NCBI GenBank assembly: GCA_933822405.4
Contig: CAKOGP040001892.1
Coordinates: 246,796-310,795 of the forward strand
Length of the DNA stretch: 64,000 nt
Origin: Cylindrotheca closterium
Taxonomy: Eukaryota; Bacillariophyta; Bacillariophyceae; Bacillariales; Bacillariaceae
Direction: 5' to 3'
Every line of letters begins with the position of its first letter. Within the stretch, counting starts at the first letter, position 1. A program made the position numbers and the translations under genes. The notes beneath the pieces were generated by a model. It saw only the letters and a list, made by a program, of their open reading frames with translations, ran no database searches and was not told the DNA's origin. This document shows positions 1 to 9,361 of the stretch, piece by piece.

Positions 1-700
1 ACTGGCTCTCCACGAAATCACTGTGAGATTACACTGGCAATTGATACTTGATCTCATGGGGGCATCGGAGAAAGTGGCAGTTTTGAATGGCGATAGTGTC
101 AACGTGGAAAAGTGGCAAGAATCAAAGGTCGATCAGCAGTTCAAAGAAATCAACGAGTTCGTCTTCTTGGGAGAATACGAAGCTGCGGCGAGGGTTGCTC
201 TGGATCTTGGAGATTCATACGACAAGACACGCACAAATATGCCACAAGTCATGCCGGTAAACTTCCTTCGTGCATTAGCGATGTATACAATGGCTCGACA
301 TACTAGAAAGGGGAAGTACTTGCGCCAAGCGAAGCGACTTCGAGACAAGATTGGGGGATGGCTTAAGGCGGGGAACCCCAATGTGAGCCACTTTTATCCT
401 CTTCTTTGTGCAGAGCAAGCAGCTATTGACAAGAAGAAAGAAGATGCCAGGCGGCATTATCATGATGCGATAGTGCTGTCAGCAAGAACAGGCCACATTC
501 AGTATGCAGCTTTGGCGAATGAGAGGTATGCTGACTTTTGTCGGAATGAACTTGGAGACGAGGATGAGGCTAGTTTTCGGATCGAGGAAGCCATTCGATA
601 CTACAAAGAATGGGGCGCACACGCAAAGGTTGAGCGGCTTCAAAGGATATATGGAGACAGCAGAGACAACAGAACCCAGGCAACAGTGGGAACTTCGTAA
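1..700 (+). CDS. C-terminal part of a STAND-type AAA ATPase paralogue (5' end outside window)
   Basis: The frame is open from base 2 to the left edge, so this is the 3' end of a gene that begins outside the window; the GTG at 23 is only an internal codon. About 232 residues are visible, all alpha-helical in character and resembling a TPR-like C-terminal region. They align without gaps of note to the last ~230 residues of the gene at 1142-4474: both carry KIGGWLKAGNPNV, VLSARTGHIQYAALANER and YKEWGA. The two genes are therefore tandem paralogues on the same strand, about 440 bp apart. The ATPase domain is not visible here and is inferred from the paralogue. The last ~15 residues (after RLQRIYGD) have no counterpart in the paralogue. 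Confidence 0.85.
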   Translation, partial: LALHEITVRLHWQLILDLMGASEKVAVLNGDSVNVEKWQESKVDQQFKEINEFVFLGEYEAAARVALDLGDSYDKTRTNMPQVMPVNFLRALAMYTMARHTRKGKYLRQAKRLRDKIGGWLKAGNPNVSHFYPLLCAEQAAIDKKKEDARRHYHDAIVLSARTGHIQYAALANERYADFCRNELGDEDEASFRIEEAIRYYKEWGAHAKVERLQRIYGDSRDNRTQATVGTS

Positions 701-1141
701 TTGAAAAAGTGAATCACTAGTAGTGTCCCCGCCTTGCACATCCTCTTTCCTATTATGTGACAATTGCTGAAGGGCAATTCATTTTGTACCTGTCCTACCT
801 AACAGACTAGAACATATCCAAAATAAAACACAGCACTCTCGCTGCTGTAATATAGCACTGCGAAAGGTATCTGGCGCAACGCTTTTTTTTGGAGAGCCGC
901 CACCTGAAAAGGAGAAGTCTCTAGAGAGATTAGAAAAGAACCGCCAACAAAAGAAATTCGCTACACGTCAGGGAGAACAAAGGCGCTTGTATCTGCGTCC
1001 AAATGCTACGTACGGTACTTTTCTCCGCAAGAAATGATTGATTCGCGTTTTTATTGATTTGATGTTTCCACAAAACACGTACTACTCTAAAGTTGCTGAA
1101 TGCATTAGGGCACATGGGTGAGTTCCAGTGAAGACGGACGG
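701..1141. other. intergenic spacer upstream of the second AAA gene
   Basis: Presumably holds the 3' UTR of the first AAA paralogue and the promoter and 5' UTR of the second. I see no RNA gene, repeat or convincing ORF. The in-frame TAG at 1106-1108 fixes the upstream limit of the next coding region. Confidence 0.5.
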
Positions 1142-4100
1142 ATGAAAATGATGGCCAAGGCAACCGGACGTATTGTCAATGAATCTGCTGATTTAGAGAC
1201 AGCAAAGTCATTAAAAAGGATCCAATCATCGCCGAGACCCCAAGCTGTTCCAGAAAAGAATAATGGAAGTCTTTCCTTCGAAGATGGTACTGCCAGCACT
1301 TTCTCAAATGGCTCAAAACGGACAATCGCATCAGAAGCTGTAATCTCGCACAAACTAGATCGATCGTCCTCCTTCACTCGCAGGGTACCTTATTTGGATG
1401 ACGATATCATGCGGTCCAATGCAATGTTGCAAGAACTCACCATCAACAAACTGCGTTTCGATTCCGTTGGTCTCGTCGATCGCGAGGAAGAGATGGAGGT
1501 ATTAAAATCTTCTCTGAATCGAATGACGAGCATTGACGCCAACAAGGGCAGTAAAGGCAACAAGGAGCTCGTTTTCATTGAGGGTTCCAGTGGCTCTGGT
1601 AAGACAGAGTTGGTGGGTGCAATGCAGGCAGAAGTTTCTGCAATGAATATCAATTCTATGATTGCTGAAGGGAAATTTGACGTCAATAGTACAAGCGTCC
1701 CATATTCAGCGATTGCAGCTGCTTTCGGGAAAATCTGCGAGGGAATTCATCATCAGCGGTTGATGTCCAACAAGATGCTTGGAGACCCACTATCGACTAT
1801 CGGTCGCAAGCTTGTTGAAGAAATCGGCGGGGACGACATCCAAGTGCTGACAAAACTGATCCCACAACTCGACATGATTCTCCCTGACGATGTTCAGTTG
1901 AACCAAAGACAAATAATGAATGATTCGTTCGATTTGGATGCTGTGAAAACCAAATGGGAGTATGCCTTCAGAGTGATGACACGTGAACTAAGCTCTCTGT
2001 ACAGCCCCTTAATCATTGTACTTGATGACCTGCAATGGGCAGACGGATCTTCGCTCAATGTAATCGACTTTTTGATGACAGATACCGGAAACGAAAACCC
2101 TTTAATGATTATTGGATGCTATCGATCAAACGAAGTCGACGAATCGCACATCTTGAATACCAAACAAAAGGAGTTGGAATCAAAGAAACAGAAATTCAAG
2201 TTCCAGATTTCCAATATATCTCTGGCCAATCTGGATATAGATGGAGTAAACAAGGTCATAATGGCAGTGCTCTCAATCGACAAAGCAAACAGGACGCGAG
2301 GCTTGGCCGAGGTATGCTTCAAGAGATCTCTGGGCAATCCTTTGTTCTTGATCGAGTTCATATCCATGTTGGAAGAAGAAGGTCTGCTGTCGTTCAACTT
2401 AGGACTCTTCGAGTGGTCCTGGGATGAGAAGGAAGTGGAACGAGAAACAATGTCTACAGCGAATGTAGTTGACTTGGTACGATCAAGAATGAAGAAGATT
2501 CCCAAATCAGCGCAGCTCGTGCTGCAATTTGCCGCATGCCTCGGACAAACAGTCAATTTGAAGACTCTGAACTATCTTTGGGCCAAACTGGGGAATCAAG
2601 AGGACGAACTCTCAAACATATTGCTTCGATTAGAGAGGGGAAATTTCTTTGAGCGCATTGGCGATGATTCATACAGGTGGATCCACATCAAGCTCAAGGA
2701 GACCGCAATGTTGACAGGCGATGCAGCAGAACCAGCTTTTCAATTTGAAATCGGGTGTACTCTGTATCATGAAATGAGTAGCGATGAGTTGGAGGATCTG
2801 CTCTTCGAGGTCACGGATCTGATCAACGCAGCTGGCGTCGAACGCAGAATTGAATTTGCTGAGCTTAACTTACGCGCCGCTGAGAAAGCAAAGCAAATAA
2901 GTGCCTTCAACAGTGCATCAGAGTATGTTGCGAAGGGTATCGGACTGCTTCCCAACGATAAATGGACCAGTCATAAGGATCTGACGTTGCGGCTTGTCGT
3001 TGCTGGTGTTCAAATGGAATTGGCAGTAGGCCGGATTGGCATGATGGAAAAGTATAGCAAAGAACTACTTGCACAGCCGACGTGCAGCGCGCTAGAGAAA
3101 TCCCCAGTCTACTTGGCACAATGTTACGAGCTGCTATCGGTGAGTTTAGATGGCCCTGCATCAATTAAACTCGGGATAAAGATATTAAGAAATGAGTTTG
3201 GGGTTTGGTTTGGTGGGAACAAAGTGTTTCGCCCAGCAATTGCACTTCGAGCCTTGTTCAAAACAATCAAGGTAGTAAAGAGCAAGAAGAAGGATTTTTT
3301 TGAAAATCTTGGCGAAATGACGGATCCGACCCATCATGTAATAATGGAATTGATTGCCCGGATCAATTATTCGGCCTACTTTGCAAAAGATGTGTTCATT
3401 CAAATCTTGTGCACCATCAAACACGTCGAGATGACACTGGATCATGGCGTTGGGTCACTCGGCGGCTTTCCGTTTATAACTCTTGCTGTGCTTGCAATGG
3501 CGGTGACAAAGGACAACGAGGCTGGAGCGCAGTTTACCGAACTCGGTTTCATGCTCCAAGCAAAGTCCAAAAGCGAGAGGGCCACATCTGCTGCCATCTT
3601 TCTAGCAAATCAATCAGTCTATCCGTGGATTAAGCATCCGTTGCAAAATTGTCGCAGGCGGCTACTAGAAGGATATACCTCTGGAATGCGAGCGGGAAAT
3701 TCTGAGATGGGGCTTTGGTGTCACGTGACAGCGCATGTCTTACTCTCATATCAGGTGGGGCGACCATTGCGGTCTATTTTGTCAAAGTGCTACGCAATTG
3801 CGACTCAGTGTGAACAACTGAAGCTAGTATTTCAAGAGATCATTGTGAGGCTCAATTGGCAAATGATACTTATCCTCGTGGGCGATTCTGATGAAGCAAC
3901 GACACTGAACGGTCATGGCATTGACCCGGAGAGATTGTCGGTGGAAAAAATCGATCAGCAGTATGCAGATATCAACGTATATGTTTTCCTGGGTGATTAT
4001 GAATCTGGCGCAAACGTCGCCCTGGACATCGGAGATACATACGACAAGACTTATGCAAACAATCCGCAGGTGATGACGATAAACTTTCTTCGCGGCGTAG

Positions 4101-4474
4101 CGTTGTATGCAATGGCTCGAAGGACTAGAAAGAGGAAGTATCTGCGACCTGCCAAGCGAGTTTCAGCCAAGATTGGGGGTTGGTTGAAAGCGGGGAATCC
4201 CAACGTGTGTCACTTCTATCCATTGCTCCGTGCCGAACAAGCAGCAATGGATGGCAAGCATCAAGAAGCGAAGAAACTTTACCATGAGGCGATTGTATTA
4301 TCCGCTCGAACAGGCCATATCCAATATGCAGCGTTGGCGAATGAGCGGTTTGCTGACTTTTGTAGGCACGATCTTGGAGATGAGGATGAGGCTACGTTTC
4401 GGATTGGAGAAGCAATTCAATACTACAAGGAGTGGGGTGCAGATGCTAAGGTTGAAAAGCTTAAATCATGGTAG
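1142..4474 (+). CDS. STAND-type AAA ATPase with helical repeat C-terminus
   Basis: A 1110-residue protein. The start is the ATG at 1142; the frame opens 24 bases earlier at a GTG, but a stop lies just upstream at 1106. Residues 1-100 are polar and probably disordered. An AAA_16/ORC1-like NTPase follows, with Walker A GSSGSGKT at about 148-155 and Walker B IIVLDDLQWAD near 295. The Asp-Asp and QWAD form is typical of STAND/MalT-like ATPases, which act as nucleotide-driven signalling switches. After about residue 450 the protein is helical, with a winged-helix-like stretch and then TPR-like helices. No kinase or cyclase domain is visible on this chain, although in bacteria and many protists such modules often sit next to one. 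The C-terminal ~230 residues are duplicated in the partial gene just upstream. The partner and signal are unknown. Confidence 0.88.
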   Translation: MKMMAKATGRIVNESADLETAKSLKRIQSSPRPQAVPEKNNGSLSFEDGTASTFSNGSKRTIASEAVISHKLDRSSSFTRRVPYLDDDIMRSNAMLQELTINKLRFDSVGLVDREEEMEVLKSSLNRMTSIDANKGSKGNKELVFIEGSSGSGKTELVGAMQAEVSAMNINSMIAEGKFDVNSTSVPYSAIAAAFGKICEGIHHQRLMSNKMLGDPLSTIGRKLVEEIGGDDIQVLTKLIPQLDMILPDDVQLNQRQIMNDSFDLDAVKTKWEYAFRVMTRELSSLYSPLIIVLDDLQWADGSSLNVIDFLMTDTGNENPLMIIGCYRSNEVDESHILNTKQKELESKKQKFKFQISNISLANLDIDGVNKVIMAVLSIDKANRTRGLAEVCFKRSLGNPLFLIEFISMLEEEGLLSFNLGLFEWSWDEKEVERETMSTANVVDLVRSRMKKIPKSAQLVLQFAACLGQTVNLKTLNYLWAKLGNQEDELSNILLRLERGNFFERIGDDSYRWIHIKLKETAMLTGDAAEPAFQFEIGCTLYHEMSSDELEDLLFEVTDLINAAGVERRIEFAELNLRAAEKAKQISAFNSASEYVAKGIGLLPNDKWTSHKDLTLRLVVAGVQMELAVGRIGMMEKYSKELLAQPTCSALEKSPVYLAQCYELLSVSLDGPASIKLGIKILRNEFGVWFGGNKVFRPAIALRALFKTIKVVKSKKKDFFENLGEMTDPTHHVIMELIARINYSAYFAKDVFIQILCTIKHVEMTLDHGVGSLGGFPFITLAVLAMAVTKDNEAGAQFTELGFMLQAKSKSERATSAAIFLANQSVYPWIKHPLQNCRRRLLEGYTSGMRAGNSEMGLWCHVTAHVLLSYQVGRPLRSILSKCYAIATQCEQLKLVFQEIIVRLNWQMILILVGDSDEATTLNGHGIDPERLSVEKIDQQYADINVYVFLGDYESGANVALDIGDTYDKTYANNPQVMTINFLRGVALYAMARRTRKRKYLRPAKRVSAKIGGWLKAGNPNVCHFYPLLRAEQAAMDGKHQEAKKLYHEAIVLSARTGHIQYAALANERFADFCRHDLGDEDEATFRIGEAIQYYKEWGADAKVEKLKSW

Positions 4475-4957
4475 CATAGTTAGCGGCCGCTTAGTACGAG
4501 TAGGAGTATACTATGTTGATTAGTTTCTTCTATAGAATGGACGGGCAAGACTTATTTTGAAACGCAGTATATATTCATCACACTTTTTTGTATTTTCTGG
4601 ATCCGCCGATCAGACCATGCAAAGCCGCCACGAGTGAAGCGGAGTCGGCCAGCGCAGGATTCAAATAGAAGTAAGACTTGTAAATACCATGTGTATCATC
4701 AGCCACTTTGTCGTAGCGACGTACTACCACATAAAAAGAACTTTCCACCCTAATTATTTCTTGCTGAAAATTTCAGTCAAATCCCACGCAAACAATCCCA
4801 CACACAAAACCTACAAAAACACACACAATCGCCGCTTTCATTTGATGATGGAAAGACCGAAAAACCAAACCCACAAGAATTCATAACAGTAACGGTCCAC
4901 GAGTCATCTCATTTTTCAATTAGAATCACAAATAGAACACAAGATAGACAATACAAT
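4475..4957. other. intergenic spacer
   Basis: Separates two co-directional genes. The last ~200 bases are rich in A and C (runs of CACAAA/CCACAA type), as expected of a 5' UTR and promoter. A 65-codon ORF inside has no coding character. Nothing else was recognised. Confidence 0.5.
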
Positions 4958-6577
4958 ATGAATCATCGATCACTGCACTTCTATGTGTTGCACCTCTGCT
5001 TCATTCTGCCATCAACGCTCGCTGAGATTGGCCAAGTTTTATGGCGAGATGACTTTGATTGGGGAAACTCACCCAACGTCAACTATTGGTCCTACGATCT
5101 TGGTGGAGGAGGCTGGGGAAACCAAGAACTCCAAACATATACTACTGGAGCTGTTTCCGTCAGTGGGGGTCTCCTGAACATCCGAGCCGAACGAATCAGC
5201 ACTGGATTCACATCGGGGCGAATCAAGACTGATGGAAAGATGACGTTCCAATATGGTACTTTGGAAGCTCGGATCAAGACACCAGATGTCGCTGATGGTT
5301 TGTGGCCTGCCTTTTGGACGCTAGGATCGAACTTTGAACAAGTTGGTTGGCCGAGATCAGGAGAAATTGATATTATGGAAATTGGCCAAGGTCTAGCCAT
5401 AACAGAAGGAGTGGTCAATCGAAGGGTTATATCGGGTGCCCATTGGGAGTTTGAAGAGAAGCTTGCAGCCTATGCTTTGTGGAAGACTTTTAATGTCAAT
5501 TTGAATGAAGACTTTCACATTTATCGCCTCGATTGGACGCCCACAACCTTGTCTACCTATGTTGATGGTGTTCGAGTTTGGGAAATGGACATAGATTCAG
5601 CCAACTGTGTCGATTGCGAAGAGTTTCACCAACCTCACTTTGTCTTGTTGAATCTTGCCGTTGGAGGCTTGTTCACTTCAACCGGTGGTGCAGGATCATC
5701 TTCTGCGTCTTCATCATCGAGTTCTTCAGCCGCATGTTCATCATCGGCTTCCTCTGCCAGCTCCTCCAGCTCCTCGGGTGGCTGTGGGCAGCCACGAATT
5801 GATGTCTCGGCCCCCCTCCCAGCGAACATGCAAGTAGACTGGGTACAGATCGTCGACAATGGCTTCGCTCAAGTCTTTCCAACTGGAGCACCAACTCCAA
5901 ATCCAACCCCCACAGTTGATCGATCTGGTGCCTTATCCACCAAAGCTCCTACCAAGCGACCCACACCAAACCCAACACCAAGTGTGGTCACTGCGTTCTC
6001 GACCAAGTCTCCAACAAGGAGGCCAACACCAAATCCGACTCGAAACCCCACACCGCAACCCACACCGCAACCAGTAGGTCGTGTGGGACCACTGTCCACA
6101 AAAAGTCCTACCAGGCGACCCACACGGAACCCAACTCCTCACCCAACTCCTCGTCCACCGACTCGTAATCCTACGCCACATCCAACGCCACATCCAGTAC
6201 CGCCAACACCACGGGTCTTCGAACCGGTTGGATACTATGGAAAGGGTGGTGGTAAAGGAGGAGGCCCTGTAGGAGGGAAAGGAGGAAAAGGCAACACCTG
6301 GAATGGTTACGACTACGTTGATCATGGCAAAGGAGGAAAGGGCGGCAAAGGAAAGGGCGGCAAAAGTGGATCGAGTAGCTCGAGTAGCAAGAAAAGTAGT
6401 AGCAGTAGTGGAAAGGGCGGCAAAGGGAAGGGTGGCAAAGGCAGCAGCAAGGGCAGTAAGAAGAGTGGAAGCTATACTACTCTATCGAGTGCATTGGAAG
6501 CTTCGGCTGCGCCAACTCTCCATCAGACACAAGCTATCATGACGATACTATCGTTGGCGCTGATGCTTGTGACATAG
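4958..6577 (+). CDS. secreted GH16 endo-beta-glucanase (laminarinase-like) with Ser/Lys/Gly-rich tail
   Basis: A 539-residue protein. Residues 1-22 form a signal peptide (hydrophobic core ending TLAE). Residues ~27-300 are a glycoside hydrolase family 16 jelly-roll fold; the catalytic motif GEIDIMEIG near 134-142 retains both glutamates, so hydrolysis of beta-1,3(-1,4)-glucan is likely. A Ser/Ala-rich insert (about 241-281) interrupts the last part of the fold before the conserved strand MQVDWVQIVD. Residues ~308-418 are a Pro-Thr-Asn spacer (repeats of the PTPNPTP kind). Residues ~428-505 are Gly-Lys-Gly and Ser-Lys runs, resembling silaffin-like or wall-anchored proteins. The last ~15 residues are hydrophobic, compatible with a GPI-anchor signal. 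Inferred role: remodelling or digestion of glucan at the cell surface or frustule. It could act on the cell's own chrysolaminarin-type glucan or on callose. Confidence 0.9.
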   Translation: MNHRSLHFYVLHLCFILPSTLAEIGQVLWRDDFDWGNSPNVNYWSYDLGGGGWGNQELQTYTTGAVSVSGGLLNIRAERISTGFTSGRIKTDGKMTFQYGTLEARIKTPDVADGLWPAFWTLGSNFEQVGWPRSGEIDIMEIGQGLAITEGVVNRRVISGAHWEFEEKLAAYALWKTFNVNLNEDFHIYRLDWTPTTLSTYVDGVRVWEMDIDSANCVDCEEFHQPHFVLLNLAVGGLFTSTGGAGSSSASSSSSSSAACSSSASSASSSSSSGGCGQPRIDVSAPLPANMQVDWVQIVDNGFAQVFPTGAPTPNPTPTVDRSGALSTKAPTKRPTPNPTPSVVTAFSTKSPTRRPTPNPTRNPTPQPTPQPVGRVGPLSTKSPTRRPTRNPTPHPTPRPPTRNPTPHPTPHPVPPTPRVFEPVGYYGKGGGKGGGPVGGKGGKGNTWNGYDYVDHGKGGKGGKGKGGKSGSSSSSSKKSSSSSGKGGKGKGGKGSSKGSKKSGSYTTLSSALEASAAPTLHQTQAIMTILSLALMLVT

Positions 6578-6897
6578 ATCTGTTAGTTCGAATACAATTC
6601 CGAACCCTAGTCCCTTTGTTCATTCGATACAAATGTGAGAACCAAACAAGAATATAGAAACGTTGTACATGTGATGTGCTAGAACAAGTCAAGAGAATAA
6701 ACGTAACATAAGTTTCATTTAATGTGTTAAGAAGGCATTTGAAGCGTCAAGTAGGTTTGATTTCAAAGCGAGGTCATTTATCATGCGAATACAAAGTTGA
6801 TTAACAATTCAATTGATCTATAATCTATACAGTAACTACCATTGTTGTGTTTGTTTCGTCTATAGTTGAATCGAGGGAATGGTGTTTACGCTGAATT
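6578..6897. other. convergent 3' spacer
   Basis: Lies between the ends of the GH16 gene (+) and the small membrane protein gene (-) and must hold both 3' UTRs. It is AT-rich. No other feature seen. Confidence 0.5.
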
Positions 6898-7497
6898 CTA
6901 AACACAAGCGTCTTCTCGTTCATCTGGATTATCTTCCATATCAAAACACCAGACCATGGAGTACGAAATCACCAGCCCAAAGAATAGAACAGATACCATT
7001 GGGTAAACTGGTGCTGGTAGACCCAACGCAAAGTCCAAAGAAAACCAAGACAAGAAAGACCCAATCACGACTCCAGCATAAAATTGTACCCCCATGACAA
7101 AGATAGATCGAGCCGAATGAGGTCCTCCTAGAAATTGTTGCCACATTTCAATTCCCCTGTCTGTCAAGGCAGCAGTCAATCCCAACCACATCACCAAGTA
7201 GAGAAACAAGTCGACTTGTGACGCCATCGATACGAAAAGATGCATCGCATGGTCCAAAATACTAGCATGTTCGGCAAAGAGATCTGCATTCGGACCCCAT
7301 CGGTAGGTGATAACGGCAGTTCCGGAAATGTTGATGAGCTGGGTGAGAAAACCGATCACAGCCCCGTGTAAACGAACTTTCTTGTTCTCGCTGTTCTCAT
7401 CCTCGTTGGTAGCCTTTCGAGTGTCAAGGAGAGGCTCCTCCATCTCGACAACAGCAGGGAGTAGCATCTTGTTTTGTGTTCTATTAGGCGATGTCAT
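6898..7497 (-). CDS. small multi-pass membrane protein, unknown function
   Basis: With the ATG at 7497 the protein is 199 residues. I prefer this start because its context is AACAACCATGAC with A at -3, and because the 58 residues that an earlier ATG at 7671 would add are not hydrophobic and have no coding character. Residues 1-40 are polar, with an acidic stretch and an 'EEPLLD' dileucine-like motif. They are followed by about four hydrophobic segments (GAVIGFLTQLINISGTAVI; LFLYLVMWLGLTAAL; FYAGVVIGSFLSWFSL; VSVLFFGLVISYSMVW) and a short acidic tail. I do not recognise the family. The dileucine-type signal hints at an endomembrane or vacuolar location, but this is inference only. Confidence 0.7.
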   Translation of the reverse strand: MTSPNRTQNKMLLPAVVEMEEPLLDTRKATNEDENSENKKVRLHGAVIGFLTQLINISGTAVITYRWGPNADLFAEHASILDHAMHLFVSMASQVDLFLYLVMWLGLTAALTDRGIEMWQQFLGGPHSARSIFVMGVQFYAGVVIGSFLSWFSLDFALGLPAPVYPMVSVLFFGLVISYSMVWCFDMEDNPDEREDACV

Positions 7498-8643
7498 GGT
7501 TGTTGGAATAATGTATGCCAAGTCGGTTGGAACAGTTTGCAAACTTGATATATGAACCAACGTTATTCGTTTTCTGCTCAAGGCCTGAAACTGCCGTGCT
7601 ACCCACCAAATTTTGTGACGGGTTTGGTTTCCATATCCACAGTGATGGATATGTGTATTTGACGTCATCATTTAGAGACGTTCGACTAAATTCGACTGTT
7701 GTCAAGATACTTTTTTGGCATGATTTCGTCCGAACAATCGTGTAGAAACTTTGACCGCATACTACTGTCAGAGCATGGGGACCGAGCGACCACCCGAACA
7801 ATGCTATATCATGATACAGGAATGGCTGCGGGAATGGCGTGAAGATCACGACACGGCCATGAAAGAAGACAAAAGGATCATACGAGAATGAGACGTCACA
7901 GAAGGCAACAAGCTACTAGCGGGTGCATCACGAGGAGGGCGAAACGAACCTTTTTATGGAAAGAACAAGCTCAGATGGTGTCTGCACACCAAAGTCACTT
8001 ACCAGCATGACGATGGGCATCGGATGATGAAACTACTTTTTCTTCTTGCTTTCTTCACAGTTGGTAGTATTACGTGTACCCCCATGCCATGACGGACCTG
8101 GACCAGTGATGAAACAAGCAATCACATTACTATCTAATTATTCCAGGCACTAGCACAATATTCGTAACATACCTTGGGCTCACCGTCCTTCCACCCTTTG
8201 CGGTACCGGTGTACCTACTACTCCTTTGGCAAGATTGAAAATTACCCGATTGATTACTCGGACCATTACCTCTTGGATGTTCACTAAATTTTTAAAACCA
8301 CGATACGGTTGGTCCGCATTTTATAAGTAACGAGTATAATTTTAGATATCAATCCGTTGCATCAAGACGAGTGTCAATAAACCCGAGTCACGGTTGTTAA
8401 TACCAGCATTGGCGGGCGCATGTCTCGTCTGTGTCTCACTTGTCTTAGATGGGTTTGCTTCCTCCGTTTGCCTTTCACATTTTCGCTCTGTTGATTTCCC
8501 CAAAGGGTGAACCATTCACGACCACTATCCACTTTGGTTCAGCAAACCCGCTGATACCATAAAAGCGAAAGAAGATCACGATTCAACGATTGATTCATTC
8601 GTTCTTCTTCCATATCTCTCTCATATTTTAATCTTGCTAAGAA
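7498..8643. other. divergent intergenic region
   Basis: About 1.1 kb between two divergently transcribed genes, so it must contain both promoters. ORFs here (for example a 121-codon one at 7484-7849, minus strand) lack coding character. A palindromic GGTACCGGTGTACC sits near 8201. No RNA gene or mobile element recognised. Confidence 0.5.
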
Positions 8644-9276
8644 ATGTGCAGCGTCTTGCCGATGATAGATTCCCATTGCCCAATTCATCCCTCTCCTGAG
8701 GATTGCATCACGATCCTTCAAATACTAGACGTCGACCAACACAAACAGAACGATATGCACTGCAAAAGACGGAAAGTTCAGTTTGCTTCTTCACCATCCA
8801 TTGTGTCACCTGCGGATGATTCCACATTACAGCCCCATTGCCCAGATCAGCTCTGGTATCGAAAATCTGAAATAAGCAAATTCAAAGCGGACACTCGACA
8901 GCTGGTGAAAGCGATACGTTCTCCCGAGGAAGTCCTGAAAGATTCTTCATTGAGAGGACTTGAAAGTTCCACCTTGGAACGCCGATTGTATCGCCACAAA
9001 ACGATTCAATGCACGCTAAGTGCCTACAGAAAGAACATGAACATTGAAGACGTGGCCAAGATTGCTCGCGTCTGTGGGACTTGGAATGTAGAAATCGCCT
9101 TTGTCCAAGCTTGCCATGACTACTTTGCAGCCTATCCAACAAAGCAAGTCAAGCTCCCCAAGGTGTCGTTCCAGCCACCTGACTTTCCATTCGCACTTCG
9201 TAAACCCAAGTCCCGAAATCTACAATACGATCATCGCGACCAACCTCAACGAAATGTTCGGCGCCGGATCTCCTAA
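8644..9276 (+). CDS. diatom 'RGLE' family protein, unknown function
   Basis: A 210-residue protein beginning at the ATG at 8644. The middle carries the features of a family I associate with diatom genomes: an aromatic/basic start (LWYRKSEISKFKAD), then SLRGLESSTLERRLYRHK, and a helical end with WNVEIAFVQACHDYFAAY. The N-terminal 70 residues include a basic patch KRRKVQF that could act as a nuclear localisation signal, and the last 25 residues are very basic. No catalytic motif is visible. Role unknown. It is convergent with the large gene to its right, with only 85 bp between stop codons. Confidence 0.75.
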   Translation: MCSVLPMIDSHCPIHPSPEDCITILQILDVDQHKQNDMHCKRRKVQFASSPSIVSPADDSTLQPHCPDQLWYRKSEISKFKADTRQLVKAIRSPEEVLKDSSLRGLESSTLERRLYRHKTIQCTLSAYRKNMNIEDVAKIARVCGTWNVEIAFVQACHDYFAAYPTKQVKLPKVSFQPPDFPFALRKPKSRNLQYDHRDQPQRNVRRRIS

Positions 9277-9361
9277 TGCTACTAATACCTGTACCCATAA
9301 CACTTACCAATTCTGTAAAGTAAATAGAAAAGAAGCACTTGTAACAGAAATATTCAATTAT

